This document shows, one piece after another, positions 63,145 through 64,000 of a stretch of DNA of 64,000 bases (positions are counted from its first letter, which is position 1; each line of letters begins with the position of its first letter). The position numbers and the translations under genes were made by a program. This DNA is from Seriola aureovittata (taxonomy: Eukaryota; Chordata; Actinopteri; Carangiformes; Carangidae): positions 9,741,001 to 9,805,000 of the forward strand of contig NC_079376.1 in NCBI RefSeq assembly GCF_021018895.1, given 5' to 3'. The notes beneath the pieces are model-generated. The model worked only from the letters and a program-made list of their open reading frames with translations, did no database searches and was not told where the DNA came from.

Positions 63145-64000
63145 GATGTGGTGAGATACTGAGTGCCTTCCACACTGAGGGGTTTGTGTGTAATGCCCTC
63201 TTCTTTTTTTTCCTTCAGCCTCAGAGAAAGAATGAGTGTCAGCTCTCACTGACAGCACTGTACCTGTAAAGGGGGTGGAGAGGGAAAAGAGGGCAAAGTT
63301 AAAAAGGAAAAAAAAAAGAAGGAAGAGGAAAACCACCTTTCATGCAAAAAGAAAAATCATCATTCCCGCTATTTTTTTTCAGCCACTCTGTTTTATTCTC
63401 AGTCATATCTTCCTTGTATCAGTTTATCTGGATAACAATCAACCAAACAACTAGTCACACCTGGGTCACCTACAGTTTATCCAGTAAATCTAAAGAATAT
63501 CTTCATGTTTTGTAACAGACCAAGTGGGCACATAATGGAGGGTCAGTGAAATGTTAGGTCACACTTCTAGCCAGGACCATGATATTTATGAATCATCCAT
63601 AAACCCTGACATCATACATTTAATGGGTGAAAGAGACAGAAACACCTTCTTCATAATTCATATTTTGGTTTATGCATTCTGACAAGAATAGTATTCAAAT
63701 AAAAGGGATAAAACTGCAAGTTTTGACATATTTTGAAGATGTTGCTCCATCATTTCAAGTAGTAGGGCTTTGTTTATGAGTATATATCTGAGTTTGTGGA
63801 CACAGTGATAGTAACCACAGTGATTTTCCAGGGAAATGAGTACATTTCTGTTTCATAATAAAACTCATTTGGGTGTAAAAGCTCAAACAACCATAAATAT
63901 TCTGCCTCTTAATCAGGTAGTAATAACAACACACAACTATGCATTGACTTAAAAGTCCATGTAACCATACAATTTCATTTGTGTTGCTTTCTAATTTAAA
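63145..64000. other. upstream flank of plb1
   Basis: Presumed 5' untranslated region and promoter of plb1. A purine-rich tract lies near 63290-63330. No exon of a further gene is recognisable. Confidence 0.45.

Overview
This window is nuclear DNA from a ray-finned (teleost) fish. The genes are split by spliceosomal introns that are short by vertebrate standards. The DNA is AT-rich with long CA/GT microsatellites. Dispersed repeats of a kind widespread in teleosts recur throughout. No bacterial, organellar or viral features were seen, and no autonomous transposon ORF was found.

Six protein-coding genes were rebuilt exon by exon, and all six lie on the minus strand. In transcription order (high to low coordinate) they are: plb1 (phospholipase B1, 43 coding exons, 49941-63144); ppp1cb (protein phosphatase 1 catalytic subunit beta, 8 exons, 35222-48242); manea (endo-alpha-1,2-mannosidase, 4 exons, 28755-31398); fut9 (alpha-1,3-fucosyltransferase 9, one coding exon, 21880-22962); a four-and-a-half-LIM gene of FHL5/FHL2 type (5 exons, 8750-11370); and a divergent tgfbrap1 (CORVET/VPS3-like, 11 exons, 2541-7156). 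Every reading frame closes across its exons with no frameshift or internal stop, so all six look intact.

The genes are not a functional operon. Two (manea, fut9) are Golgi glycan enzymes, but the rest are unrelated in role. The arrangement is evolutionary: PLB1-PPP1CB is a neighbouring pair on human 2p23, and MANEA-FUT9-FHL5 runs in the same order and orientation on human 6q16. FHL2-TGFBRAP1 neighbour each other on human 2q12. The window therefore joins blocks that are separate in mammals and keeps a TGFBRAP1 relative beside an FHL gene and FUT9.

Between genes lie two gene-free stretches (about 11.4-21.9 kb and 23.0-28.8 kb) plus long introns in ppp1cb. They hold microsatellites, dispersed repeats, a G-rich tract, a near-perfect 36-bp-arm hairpin, and a frameshifted partial copy of the end of fut9. 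One end of that copy sits inside a dispersed repeat. The most notable protein-level feature is plb1: it has three phospholipase repeats where the human protein has four, and the first has lost all SGNH catalytic residues.
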